From positions 1-64,000 of the forward strand of contig DASWZV010000055.1 in NCBI GenBank assembly GCA_036407095.1: a stretch of DNA of 64,000 nt. Reading direction: 5' to 3'. The notes beneath the pieces were generated by a model. It was not told where the DNA came from, ran no database searches, and saw only the letters and a list, made by a program, of their open reading frames with translations. Position numbers and translations under genes: made by a program. Of this stretch, positions 20,616-28,605 are shown piece by piece. This stretch comes from Gp6-AA40 sp036407095. Its GTDB lineage: Bacteria; Acidobacteriota; Vicinamibacteria; Vicinamibacterales; UBA2999. Within the stretch, counting starts at the first letter, position 1; each line of letters begins with the position of its first letter.

Positions 20616-21230
20616 ATGAGAACAGGTTCGATCGCGCGTGCGGTGGCACTGGTGATGTTGGCGACTCCGCTTGCCGCGCAGGATCGTGGACGCGGCGCCG
20701 CACCAGCGGCCGCGCCAGCGGCACCGGCGATGACGTTGGCGATTGCTGCCTTCCCCGACGGCGGCCAGATCCCGGTGAAGTACACGCAGGCCGCGCCTGG
20801 CGCCGCACCCGGTGAGGGGACGTCACCGGCGATGACGTGGGCCAATGTGCCACCCGGCACGCAGTCGTTCTTCCTGCACATGCACGACATGGACGTCTCG
20901 CGGAACAAGACCACCGACGATCAGGCGCACTGGGTCGTATGGAACATCCCCGGCACGTCGACTGGTCTGGCCGAAGGACAGCCGCGCGGTGCGCAACTGC
21001 CGGACGGCAGCTACCAGTTCAGTGCGACCGGGCAGGTCTATCGCGGTCCCGGTGCACCGGCCAACGGCCCGATGCATCACTACATGTTCGAGTTGTATGC
21101 GCTCGACACGAAGCTCGATGTGCAGCCTGCCGCCGACGCGTTCGAGACGCGCACGAAAGTGATGCAGGCCATCCAGGGACATATTCTCGGCAAGGCGGTC
21201 TACGGCGGCCTGTTCCGCCGCCCCCAATAG
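20616..21230 (+). CDS. YbhB/YbcL-type PEBP (Raf kinase inhibitor-like) exported protein
   Basis: 204 residues. A strong GAGGAGG lies 5 nt before the ATG, followed by a signal peptide ending at PLAAQ and an RGRGAAPAAAPAAPA linker. The core is the bacterial PEBP family: FPDGGQIPVKYTQ, GEGTSPAMTWANVPPG, LHMHDMDV, HWVVWNIPG and HHYMFELYALD. These bind small anionic ligands; the bacterial role is poorly defined. It is 70 bp downstream of and co-oriented with the DLSGxW gene. Confidence is high for family and low for role. Confidence 0.92.
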   Translation: MRTGSIARAVALVMLATPLAAQDRGRGAAPAAAPAAPAMTLAIAAFPDGGQIPVKYTQAAPGAAPGEGTSPAMTWANVPPGTQSFFLHMHDMDVSRNKTTDDQAHWVVWNIPGTSTGLAEGQPRGAQLPDGSYQFSATGQVYRGPGAPANGPMHHYMFELYALDTKLDVQPAADAFETRTKVMQAIQGHILGKAVYGGLFRRPQ

Positions 21231-21239
21231 CGCACTGTT

Positions 21240-22586
21240 CTACCAGTGCGTCAGGGATCCGTCGAGCCGCCGCTGCGTCGCACCGGGCGCTCCCTCGGTG
21301 ACTGCTTCGACGAAGGTCAGCTGCCGCTCATCCACGGTGACTCCGAGCCCGGATCGATCGTTGGGCCACACCTTGCCGTTGCGGCACTCGAGGAACTCGG
21401 AGAGGTAGGGCACCGGCCGTTCGCCCTGGTTGTATTCCATTAACACCTGCCCGGGAAAGGCCATCATCGTGTGCATGTGGCCGACGGTTGCGATCGGACC
21501 GGTGAAATGAGGAACGATGCCGACACGATGTGTATCGCACACCGCCATGATCTTCAGCATCTCTGTGATGCCGCCCACGTTGGGCAGCGAGGCGCGCGCG
21601 AAGTCGATGTCGCGCTGTTCGACGAGCGGGCTGAAGTCGGCGCGCGTTCCCCATTCCTCTCCCGGCGCAAGAGGGACCGACGTCATCAGCCGCAGCTTCG
21701 GCAATTGCGTCCGGAACTGCTCCTCACGCAGCGGGTCTTCGACGATGAACGGACGATGCGGCTCGAGCAGGCGGCACACTTCGACGGCCTCGTGGAAATC
21801 GAACTTCTGATGCAGGTCGATCATCCAGTTGCCATCGGGGCCGACGCCGGCGCGCATCTGCGCCGCCGCCTCGGCGATCAGTTTGATGTGCGATCGCGAG
21901 TCGAACGTGGCGCCCTGTGCGGATCCACGCCGCTCGCCGGCGGGGCCGCCGGGATTCGGGAGGACGTCGCTGTCCACTCGGTACACGCGATATCCCGCGG
22001 CCATCGTCCGCGCCGCACGTTCGCGCAACGGCATCGCCGCCGCCTCCGCCGGTGGCACGAGGCCCTGGGGCAGACCGAAGGTGCAGTACAGCTCGATGTG
22101 CTCGCGCGCCTTGCCGCCGAAGAGTTGATAGAGCGGCGCACCGAGCGCTTTGCCCTTGATGTCCCACAACGCGAGATCGATCGCACCGAGCGCGTGCAGC
22201 CGCTCTTTGCCCGGCGAGTAGAAGCCGTCCATGAACGCGGCCTGCCAGATCATCTCGGTGTCGAACGCGTTGCGGCCGATCACGCTGCGCGCGACGTTGC
22301 GAACCGTGTCGGGCGAGCCGCCCTGCCCGACGCCGGTGATCCCGGCATCGGTATCGACGAGCACGACCATGTTGCTTTGCGGAAACGCCTGCGGCCCGTT
22401 GCGGTCGTAATTCTGCGGGTAGAAGAGGCGGATGCGCGTCACCTTCGCGGGTGAGAGACGGCTCGCGGTGCGTGCCGCGGCCGCTGAGGCCGGCGCCTGT
22501 GCGGACGGTCGCGCGGGCAGGCCGGCAAGCGCCGCGCCGACGACGCCGCTCAACGATTTCGCGAAGCCCCTGCGATCGAGCGCCAT
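21240..22586 (-). CDS. Enolase-superfamily sugar-acid dehydratase, Tat-exported
   Basis: 448 residues. The N-terminus DRRGFAKSLSGVVGAALAG is a twin-arginine signal, unusual for a sugar-acid dehydratase. The mandelate racemase/muconate-lactonising fold is clear: Asp in NWMIDLHQKFD (D-x-H type as in galactonate/mannonate dehydratases), Glu in FIVEDPLREE, Glu in GEEWGTRADF, and His in GIVPHFTGPIATVGH. The predicted reaction is dehydration of an aldonate to a 2-keto-3-deoxy acid. GAGAGG precedes the ATG at 22586. The downstream partner is the PEBP gene (convergent, stops 9 bp apart). With the HpaI-type aldolase nearby it could feed a keto-acid cleavage pathway; that link is inferred. Confidence 0.85.
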   Translation of the reverse strand: MALDRRGFAKSLSGVVGAALAGLPARPSAQAPASAAAARTASRLSPAKVTRIRLFYPQNYDRNGPQAFPQSNMVVLVDTDAGITGVGQGGSPDTVRNVARSVIGRNAFDTEMIWQAAFMDGFYSPGKERLHALGAIDLALWDIKGKALGAPLYQLFGGKAREHIELYCTFGLPQGLVPPAEAAAMPLRERAARTMAAGYRVYRVDSDVLPNPGGPAGERRGSAQGATFDSRSHIKLIAEAAAQMRAGVGPDGNWMIDLHQKFDFHEAVEVCRLLEPHRPFIVEDPLREEQFRTQLPKLRLMTSVPLAPGEEWGTRADFSPLVEQRDIDFARASLPNVGGITEMLKIMAVCDTHRVGIVPHFTGPIATVGHMHTMMAFPGQVLMEYNQGERPVPYLSEFLECRNGKVWPNDRSGLGVTVDERQLTFVEAVTEGAPGATQRRLDGSLTHW

Positions 22587-22608
22587 ATCACCTCTCTCGA
22601 AATCGATA

Positions 22609-22684
22609 GGCCTCAGGGCTCAGGCCTCAGCGAGGCCCTGAGGCGTTCCGCAGCCCTGAGCCCTGGGGCCCGGGCCCTGAGGCC
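22609..22684. repeat. Nested inverted repeats built of CCTGAG/CTCAGG
   Basis: Five exact CCTGAG or CTCAGG hexamers occur in about 70 bp. They form nested perfect arms: GGCCTCAGGGC (22609-22619) with its complement at 22674-22684, CAGGGCTCAGG (22614-22624) with 22655-22665, and GCCTCAG (22624-22630) with 22638-22644. It lies between two leftward genes, so it may terminate or process the transcript of the PQQ dehydrogenase before the enolase-superfamily gene. There is no T-run typical of an intrinsic terminator. Confidence 0.7.
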
Positions 22685-22692
22685 TCGTCGTA

Positions 22693-25143
22693 TTACGGCA
22701 GCGCGTATGCCAGCAGCTCCGCGCCGTCGTTACCGCTCACCGCCAGAACGATGTACTGCTTGCCGTTGATCTGATAACTCGAGGGGGACCCGGTCTGCTT
22801 CGCCGGCATCTCCACCGCGCCCACATCCTCGCCAGTGCGCTTGTCGTACGCGCGCAGCAGCGCCACGCGCTTGCCCGCGTCGTTCGTGTGCACGCCTCCT
22901 TCACCGGCGACGACGAGGTTCTTCGTCGTCAGCACACCGATGAACGTGCGGCCGGGTTGACCGAGGCGGGGAAGGTTCAGCCCCTTGAGGGCGGGATGAT
23001 TCTTGATGTCGTCCGGCGTAGAGCTGTGTGTCTTCTGCCAGACCATGTCGCCAGTGTTCATGTCGTAGGCCGTGATGCGGTCGTATGGCGGCTTGATGAG
23101 CGGCAGCCCCTGCACCGTTGCGCCGCCGCGCCCGCGCGCGCCGGCCGGTGCTCCAGCGCGACCTGCCGCCGCACCGCCGGCACGCGCGCCAGGTCCGGCC
23201 GCGCGCGCTTGACCGGCGACGTACGCCATATCCGTCTGCGCCGGATTGCCCGGCACCAACCCGTTGATGAATACCGCGGTGTGGGAATGGATATAGAGGT
23301 AGTTGCTCTCGGGATCCATCGAGCCGCCGGGCCAATTGGCCCCGCCAACGTCCGATGGAAGTTGCAACGTCCCCAGTGGACCGTCGAGGCTGCTGACCAC
23401 CGGCGGCGTGAAGATCGGCCCCATCTTGTAGCGCTTGACGACCTCGAGTGCCTCTGACTTGAGCTCGGGCGTCAGGTCGATGAGATCGTTTTCCGTGACG
23501 CCCTGCCGATCGAACGGCGCGGGCCTGGTCGGGAACGGCTGCGTCGGGCTGCTCTTCTCCTTCGGCACGTCCGATTGCGGCACCGGCCGCTCTTCGATTG
23601 GCCAGATCGGATCACCCGTCTCGCGGTTCAGCACGAACAGCAACGCGCTCTTGGTCGGCTGCGCCATCGCTTTCACGTTCTTGCCGTTGACGCGCAGATC
23701 GAACAGCATCGGTGCGCACGGGATATCCCAATCCCACACGTCGTGATGCGCGGTCTGGTAGTGCCACTTGCGCCGGCCGGTCTTCACGTCGAGCGCGACG
23801 ATGCTGTCGGCGAAGAGCGTATTGCCCGGACGATGACCGCCGTAGTAATCGCCGGTTGCCATTTCGGTGGGCACGTAGACGAGTCCGAGCTCGGGATCCG
23901 CGCTCATCTGCGCCCATGCTCCCGTGTTGCCGTTGTACTCGGCCGATCCTTCGAGCCACGTGTCGTATCCGAACTCGCCCTGCTTCGGGATCGTGTGAAA
24001 GATCCACAGACGTTTTCCGGTACGGACGTCATATCCGCGGACGAAGCCCTTCGCGTTCTTCATGGTCCGCGGCGCCGATCCGGGCCGGTGCGCGGCGCCG
24101 ACCACGACGACATCGCCGACGACGAGCGCAGTGGCGTTGAGCCCGATCTCACCCGTATCCAGGTCGACGTCCTGATCGTCCTCGAGTTTCAGATCGACCG
24201 CACCGTTGCGTCCGAATGCCGGAATCGGAATGCCGGTCTTGGCGTCGAGCGCCAGCAGTCGATAACCTGGCGTGACGTAGATAATCCGGCGATCACCGCC
24301 GTCAGCACTGGCCCAGTAGGCGAGCCCGCGGCCGGCTCCGGTGCGAATCGCATTGTCGCCGCGCCGGCCTTCGTCCTCGGCATGCATCCAGATCATCTCG
24401 CCCGTGGCCGCGTTGAGCGCGATCGCCGCTCGCCGCATGCCGGCGGTCGTATACAACACGCGGCCGATCACGAGCGGCGTTGCGGAATACAACGTATCGG
24501 GAGCCGGGCCGAGAAAGTCGGTCTTCAGCCGCCACGCGATCTGCAGACGATTGAAGTTGTCCTTCGTGATCTGATCCGCCGGCGAGTAGCGATGGCTCGC
24601 GAGATTGCTGCCGTACGTCGTCCACTCGAACGAAGGGCCGCTGGTGGGCGCAGCCGTGCTGATCGGTGGAGCGCCAACGGGCGCAGCCGTAGTTGACGGC
24701 GGCCTGTTCGCGCCGGCTGCTGTTCCGCGATCGAACGTGACTCTGGCGAGCTGGGCGCGATCGCCCGGCAGCGTCATCGTACCGCTCGGCATGTCCGATG
24801 CGCGCAAGAGAAACGCGATGAGCGCCACTGCGTCCGCATCGGAGGTGCTCTTCGGTGCGGTGGGCGGCATGGTGTCGATGCGAGCGCGCAGACGCCTCAG
24901 GTCCTTGCCCTGCCACGATTCGACGAACGAACTTCCGGCCAATGCCGGCGCGCGCTCGACGCCGGTGAGGTCCGCCCCGTGGCAGCTCGCGCACCTGTCG
25001 AAATAGATCTTCTCGCCCGCCGATGCCTGGTCCGCGGTGTAGACGCCGGCTGCAGATGATCGGGACGGTTGCGACTGCTGTGCAGCCAGCGTGGCACACG
25101 CGATGATGACGATGCCGCCGATCGCTCGGCGTGTGTGACGCAT
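22693..25143 (-). CDS. PQQ-dependent dehydrogenase with N-terminal cytochrome c domain
   Basis: 816 residues. A signal peptide is followed by a cytochrome c domain with C-A-S-C-H (Cys51-His55, DRCASCHGADLTG), then an eight-bladed quinoprotein propeller starting DWTTYGSNL-like WTTYGSNLASHRYSPADQI and repeating PRTGKRLWIFHT-type W motifs (WKGRRKWHYQTAHHDVWDWD). Most quinohemoproteins carry the heme domain at the C-terminus, so the N-terminal placement is notable. It oxidises an alcohol or sugar in the periplasm and passes electrons through the heme. An AGGAGAAC precedes the ATG at 25143. The substrate is not predictable; it is followed 16 bp upstream in the same strand by the HpaI-type aldolase gene. 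Confidence 0.87.
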   Translation of the reverse strand: MRHTRRAIGGIVIIACATLAAQQSQPSRSSAAGVYTADQASAGEKIYFDRCASCHGADLTGVERAPALAGSSFVESWQGKDLRRLRARIDTMPPTAPKSTSDADAVALIAFLLRASDMPSGTMTLPGDRAQLARVTFDRGTAAGANRPPSTTAAPVGAPPISTAAPTSGPSFEWTTYGSNLASHRYSPADQITKDNFNRLQIAWRLKTDFLGPAPDTLYSATPLVIGRVLYTTAGMRRAAIALNAATGEMIWMHAEDEGRRGDNAIRTGAGRGLAYWASADGGDRRIIYVTPGYRLLALDAKTGIPIPAFGRNGAVDLKLEDDQDVDLDTGEIGLNATALVVGDVVVVGAAHRPGSAPRTMKNAKGFVRGYDVRTGKRLWIFHTIPKQGEFGYDTWLEGSAEYNGNTGAWAQMSADPELGLVYVPTEMATGDYYGGHRPGNTLFADSIVALDVKTGRRKWHYQTAHHDVWDWDIPCAPMLFDLRVNGKNVKAMAQPTKSALLFVLNRETGDPIWPIEERPVPQSDVPKEKSSPTQPFPTRPAPFDRQGVTENDLIDLTPELKSEALEVVKRYKMGPIFTPPVVSSLDGPLGTLQLPSDVGGANWPGGSMDPESNYLYIHSHTAVFINGLVPGNPAQTDMAYVAGQARAAGPGARAGGAAAGRAGAPAGARGRGGATVQGLPLIKPPYDRITAYDMNTGDMVWQKTHSSTPDDIKNHPALKGLNLPRLGQPGRTFIGVLTTKNLVVAGEGGVHTNDAGKRVALLRAYDKRTGEDVGAVEMPAKQTGSPSSYQINGKQYIVLAVSGNDGAELLAYALP

Positions 25144-25159
25144 CGATTCGTTCTCCTGC

Positions 25160-26221
25160 TTACCGGCCGCGGCCCGGCGTGGTCGTGGGCGGCGCGCTGC
25201 CCGGCAGCCCGATCACCGGTTCCGGTTCCTCTGTGCTCTCGCCGCGGCCGCGGCCGCGTCCGCCGGGCGCAGGCGCAGCGCCGCGGCCGGGACCGCCGCC
25301 GCGCGGAGGCCGCTGCCACCCATCCCGTGCCGGTCCGTCCTGAACCATGCGTGTATCGGCGCTCACCGCGTAGCCGTTCAAATACTGCTGCCCGGCGTTG
25401 CCGTAGTACTTGCCGTATTTGAGTGCCGCATTCCGGACCTTGATCAAGGCATCCTGATAGCGCGGATCGTTTTGCGGCCATCCGGAGAAGGACGACAGAT
25501 CGTTGTTACCGAGAATGATGACGTCGACGCCAGCGGTCGCAGCGATTTCTTCGGCGTTCGCGACGCCCTCGAGCGTCTCGATCATCACTGTGACCAGCAT
25601 GTTGTCGTTGACGGTCGCGCGATAGTTGATCCCGGGCCATACCTGACCGAAGGAGCCGCCGCCGGAGCTTCGTCGTCCGACCGGCGGATACCGAGAGAAG
25701 CGCGCGGCATCGCGCGCTTCAATCGCATCGTCCACCGTCGGCACGATGATGCCGATCGCGCCGATGTCAGTCGCTTTCTGAATCGTCGATTCGAACGCGT
25801 CGGGCGTGCGGACCATCGGCGCAGCGCCCACGCCCGGACAGGCCAGCATCATGCGACGGACTTCGTCCCACGACATGGTGCTGTGCTGCATCTCGAACCA
25901 GACGAAGTCGAAGTGCTTGCCCACCTCGCAATAGAGATCGGGATTGAAGCTCGAGACCGTGTAGCTGGTGATCTGCTTGTCCTGGAACAACAGCTCCTTG
26001 GCTTTGTTGTAGAACGGCCGCGGCGTGTTCGGATTGATCGACGCCTTGACCTGCCAGCCCCACCCGCGTGCATCGACCGATGTCATCGCCACGCTGCCCG
26101 TGCCGGCGATCGGCTGGCCCGGTGTACCTGCGCCCGTACCGGCCCCGCGCTGCTGCGCATGCATCTCGTAACCAACCCAGAACATCAGACACACGACGAT
26201 CACGAAACGCATGTTCCGCAT
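25160..26221 (-). CDS. HpcH/HpaI-family aldolase, exported
   Basis: 353 residues. The ATG at 26221 follows GAGAGGT and opens a signal peptide (MRFVIVVCLMFWVGYEMHAQ); an in-frame ATG at 26281 is less likely. The (beta/alpha)8 class II aldolase core shows FVWFEMQHSTMSWDE, GAIGIIVPTVDDAIEARDAA, RYPPVG and a metal-site IETLEGVANAEEIAATAGVDVIILGNNDLS. The C-terminal 50 residues are an RG/Pro-rich tail (PPRGGGPGRGAAPAPGGRGRGRG). It cleaves 2-keto-3-deoxy-type acids to pyruvate and an aldehyde, or hydrolyses related C-C bonds. HpaI enzymes are normally cytoplasmic, so a secreted version with a tail is odd. It sits between the PQQ dehydrogenase and an MBL gene in the same leftward operon. Confidence 0.83.
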   Translation of the reverse strand: MRNMRFVIVVCLMFWVGYEMHAQQRGAGTGAGTPGQPIAGTGSVAMTSVDARGWGWQVKASINPNTPRPFYNKAKELLFQDKQITSYTVSSFNPDLYCEVGKHFDFVWFEMQHSTMSWDEVRRMMLACPGVGAAPMVRTPDAFESTIQKATDIGAIGIIVPTVDDAIEARDAARFSRYPPVGRRSSGGGSFGQVWPGINYRATVNDNMLVTVMIETLEGVANAEEIAATAGVDVIILGNNDLSSFSGWPQNDPRYQDALIKVRNAALKYGKYYGNAGQQYLNGYAVSADTRMVQDGPARDGWQRPPRGGGPGRGAAPAPGGRGRGRGESTEEPEPVIGLPGSAPPTTTPGRGR

Positions 26222-26241
26222 TGATACCTCTCGTTGGATCC

Positions 26242-27288
26242 TTACTTCGCTCCGGCCCTCAATCTGGACGCCTGAGCGCATTCGGTCATCACGGTGAAGT
26301 AGCGCTGGACGGCGGCGGCACCGACGACGAATGGATGTTCCTCGCCGACCTCACGCTTCGCGGCGATTAATCGCGCCTTCGTGTAGGCGTTGTCGTATTC
26401 GCTGTGGTTCGACAGGAGCACTGTCGCACCTGCAGCGGCGGCGGCTTTCGCGATTCGGTTCTGCGACTCGATGTATTCGTCCCATCGCGTGGCATCGGCG
26501 CCGAATGCACCGGTCAGCGTCCCGCCGGAATACGCCACCATCACCGTCCGTCCCTGATCCTTCACCGGGAACACGTACGACAACGTTCCTGGGGTATGTC
26601 CGGGCGTCGGAACGATATCGATCGTCGTGTCGCCGAGCGTGAGCTTCATGCCGGCTGGAGTCACGACCACGTCGCGTGTGGGTACGCCGCCGGCTGCGGT
26701 CGCGGGCCGTTTCAGCGTCGCCTCCCAGTCGGGCGCGCCCATCACGACCTTCGCGCCAAATCGTTTCTGCAGTTCAGCAGCGCCCTGATCGTGGTCGCCA
26801 TGCGCATGGCTGATGACGACGTACTTGATTTGCCGTGGGTCGAGTCCGAGCGTCGTCAACCCGTTGATGATCTCGGGCTCGGTCGCCCACGCGAAATTCG
26901 TGTCGATGATGATGAGGCCTTCGCTGGTGCGCAGCGCCCACGACGAATGCTGTCGCGTGCCGAGCCAGTAGAAGTTGTCGAAGACTTTGTACGGCGACGC
27001 ATACCACGTCGCGCGATCCGGAGTGGCGGCCGCACCGCGTCCCCCGGCCGCGCGCCCCCCGGGTGGCGCCGCGCCGCCCGCACGCGCAACTGCGGGATTG
27101 GCGAGACCCGGGTTCGCGCCTGCGAAGCACAAATTGACGAACGTCGCGCGATAGTCGAGCCCCGCTGCCGCCTTCGCCGCGTTGATGTGTGCGTCCAGCT
27201 CGCTCACGGGCGCTTGCGCCGAAGGCGCCGCGCACAGCCACGCCGCGCCGAAGACACCGATCAACAGTCGTGTCACCTGCATCCGCAT
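26242..27288 (-). CDS. Exported metallo-beta-lactamase-fold hydrolase (B3-like)
   Basis: 348 residues. A signal peptide (MRMQVTRLLIGVFGAAWLCAAPSAQ) is preceded by GGGAG. The zinc motif H-A-H-G-D-H is intact (VISHAHGDHDQG) with PTPGHTPGTLSYVFP downstream. KVVMGAPDWEAT and LLSNHSEYDNAY match the paralogue at 11887-12882. A Gly/Arg/Ala-rich segment (GGAAPPGGRAAGGRG) sits about 70 residues in. It is the first gene of a leftward run with the HpaI-type aldolase and PQQ dehydrogenase and is divergent from the MBL gene at 27422, with operator site B between them. Confidence 0.86.
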   Translation of the reverse strand: MRMQVTRLLIGVFGAAWLCAAPSAQAPVSELDAHINAAKAAAGLDYRATFVNLCFAGANPGLANPAVARAGGAAPPGGRAAGGRGAAATPDRATWYASPYKVFDNFYWLGTRQHSSWALRTSEGLIIIDTNFAWATEPEIINGLTTLGLDPRQIKYVVISHAHGDHDQGAAELQKRFGAKVVMGAPDWEATLKRPATAAGGVPTRDVVVTPAGMKLTLGDTTIDIVPTPGHTPGTLSYVFPVKDQGRTVMVAYSGGTLTGAFGADATRWDEYIESQNRIAKAAAAAGATVLLSNHSEYDNAYTKARLIAAKREVGEEHPFVVGAAAVQRYFTVMTECAQASRLRAGAK

Positions 27289-27331
27289 CTCTGACTCCCT
27301 GGCCAGACGGGAGCATCATTATCCGCGAATC

Positions 27332-27348
27332 GTTGCATAATGCGCACT
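27332..27348 (+). promoter_or_regulatory. Operator-like palindrome, site B (GTTGCATAATGCGCACT)
   Basis: This copy lies 43 bp from the MBL start at 27288 and 73 bp from the MBL start at 27422. It differs from site A in one of 17 bases, and 27 of 29 bases of the extended region (27331-27359) are the same as 959-987. Confidence 0.6.
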
Positions 27349-27421
27349 CGCGTGTGAATTAGACGAAATGTTGCCGGACCGCCCGCTGGGCCACGGCGGT
27401 TCCGCAAGGGGAGTGACAGGG

Positions 27422-28594
27422 ATGCGCGCTGTCGTAATCGCGGTGTGCTGTGTGGCTGGTGCCGTGTTGTGCGCGGCCGCTCAAGGTCGGACGGGAACGC
27501 TGACGATCCACTACATCGACACCGAGGGCGGCCAGTCGACGCTCTTCGTCGGGCCGACCGGCGAGTCGCTGCTGGTGGACACTGGGAATGCCGGCGAACG
27601 CGATTTGGGGCGCATCGCGGATACGCTGCGGACCGCTGGCGTGACGAAGATCGATCACCTCTGGACGACGCACTATCACGGCGATCATGTGGGTGCGCTG
27701 CTCGAGCTCGCGAAGCAGTTCCCGGTTGCGCACTTCTACGATCATGGCAAGCCGCATCCAAACGATCGCATCGTGTCCGCTCAGTTTCTGTCCGCGTACG
27801 AGTCTCTCAGTGCCGGCACACGCACCATCGTCAAACCGGGCGACAAGATCAAGATGACGGGCCTGGACATCACCGCGGTCGCATCGGCCAACCAGTTCAT
27901 ACGGACCAACCTCCCGGGTGGCGGAAACCAGAACGCGTCGTGTGCGGGGGTGAAGCCAAAGGACGAGAGCGCGTACTTCGATCCCGACAACGGTGAGTCT
28001 GCGGGATTCGTGCTCAGCTACGGCCGGTTTCGCACGATCGATCTGGGCGATCTCACCTGGAACGGCGAGCTCGATCTGATGTGCCCGACGAACCGCATCG
28101 GCACCGTCGATCTTTACCTGACCTCGCACCATGGCCTCGAGAAGTCAGGCTCGCCCGCGCTGGTGCAGGCTCTGCGCCCGCGTGTGGTGGTGATGAACAA
28201 CGGCACGCGCAAGGGCGGAACGTCCGAGGTGTTCGCGAATCTCCAGGAGACGGTGGGCATCGAAGATCTCTGGCAACTGCATTGGTCGTACAACGTGGGC
28301 CTCGAGAATGCACCCGCGCGCTTCATTGCGAACGTCGACGATGCCGCGACGATCGCGGGCGTGCTGACGGCGCCGCCGCCCACCGCGGGTGCTCCGGCGG
28401 CACCGCGCGCCGGCGGTCCTGGGGCTCCGGGCGGACCGGGTGTGCCCGGTGGCGGACCAGGCCGAGGCGCCGGTGGTGGGCCGGCGGCGCACACGCCTGC
28501 GTACGCAATCACGGTGACGGCGCAGCAGGACGGCAGCTTCATCGTCACGAACACGCGCAACGGCTTCAGCAAGACGTATCGCCCGCGGCCGTAG
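27422..28594 (+). CDS. Exported MBL-fold hydrolase, ComEC-like
   Basis: 390 residues. AAGGGGAG precedes the ATG, followed by a short signal peptide (MRAVVIAVCCVAGAVLCAAAQ). The domain opens LTIHYIDTEGGQSTLFVGP, a ComEC/YdeR-type MBL start, with LLVDTGNAG and an intact T-H-Y-H-G-D-H at WTTHYHGDHVGA. Near the C-terminus is a long Gly/Pro/Ala-rich linker (APRAGGPGAPGGPGVPGG) followed by a short domain ending FIVTNTRNGFSKTYRPRP. It is 11 bp ahead of the lactate permease gene and is divergent from the MBL gene at 27288. Confidence 0.84.
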   Translation: MRAVVIAVCCVAGAVLCAAAQGRTGTLTIHYIDTEGGQSTLFVGPTGESLLVDTGNAGERDLGRIADTLRTAGVTKIDHLWTTHYHGDHVGALLELAKQFPVAHFYDHGKPHPNDRIVSAQFLSAYESLSAGTRTIVKPGDKIKMTGLDITAVASANQFIRTNLPGGGNQNASCAGVKPKDESAYFDPDNGESAGFVLSYGRFRTIDLGDLTWNGELDLMCPTNRIGTVDLYLTSHHGLEKSGSPALVQALRPRVVVMNNGTRKGGTSEVFANLQETVGIEDLWQLHWSYNVGLENAPARFIANVDDAATIAGVLTAPPPTAGAPAAPRAGGPGAPGGPGVPGGGPGRGAGGGPAAHTPAYAITVTAQQDGSFIVTNTRNGFSKTYRPRP

Positions 28595-28605
28595 CAGGGT
28601 CCCGC

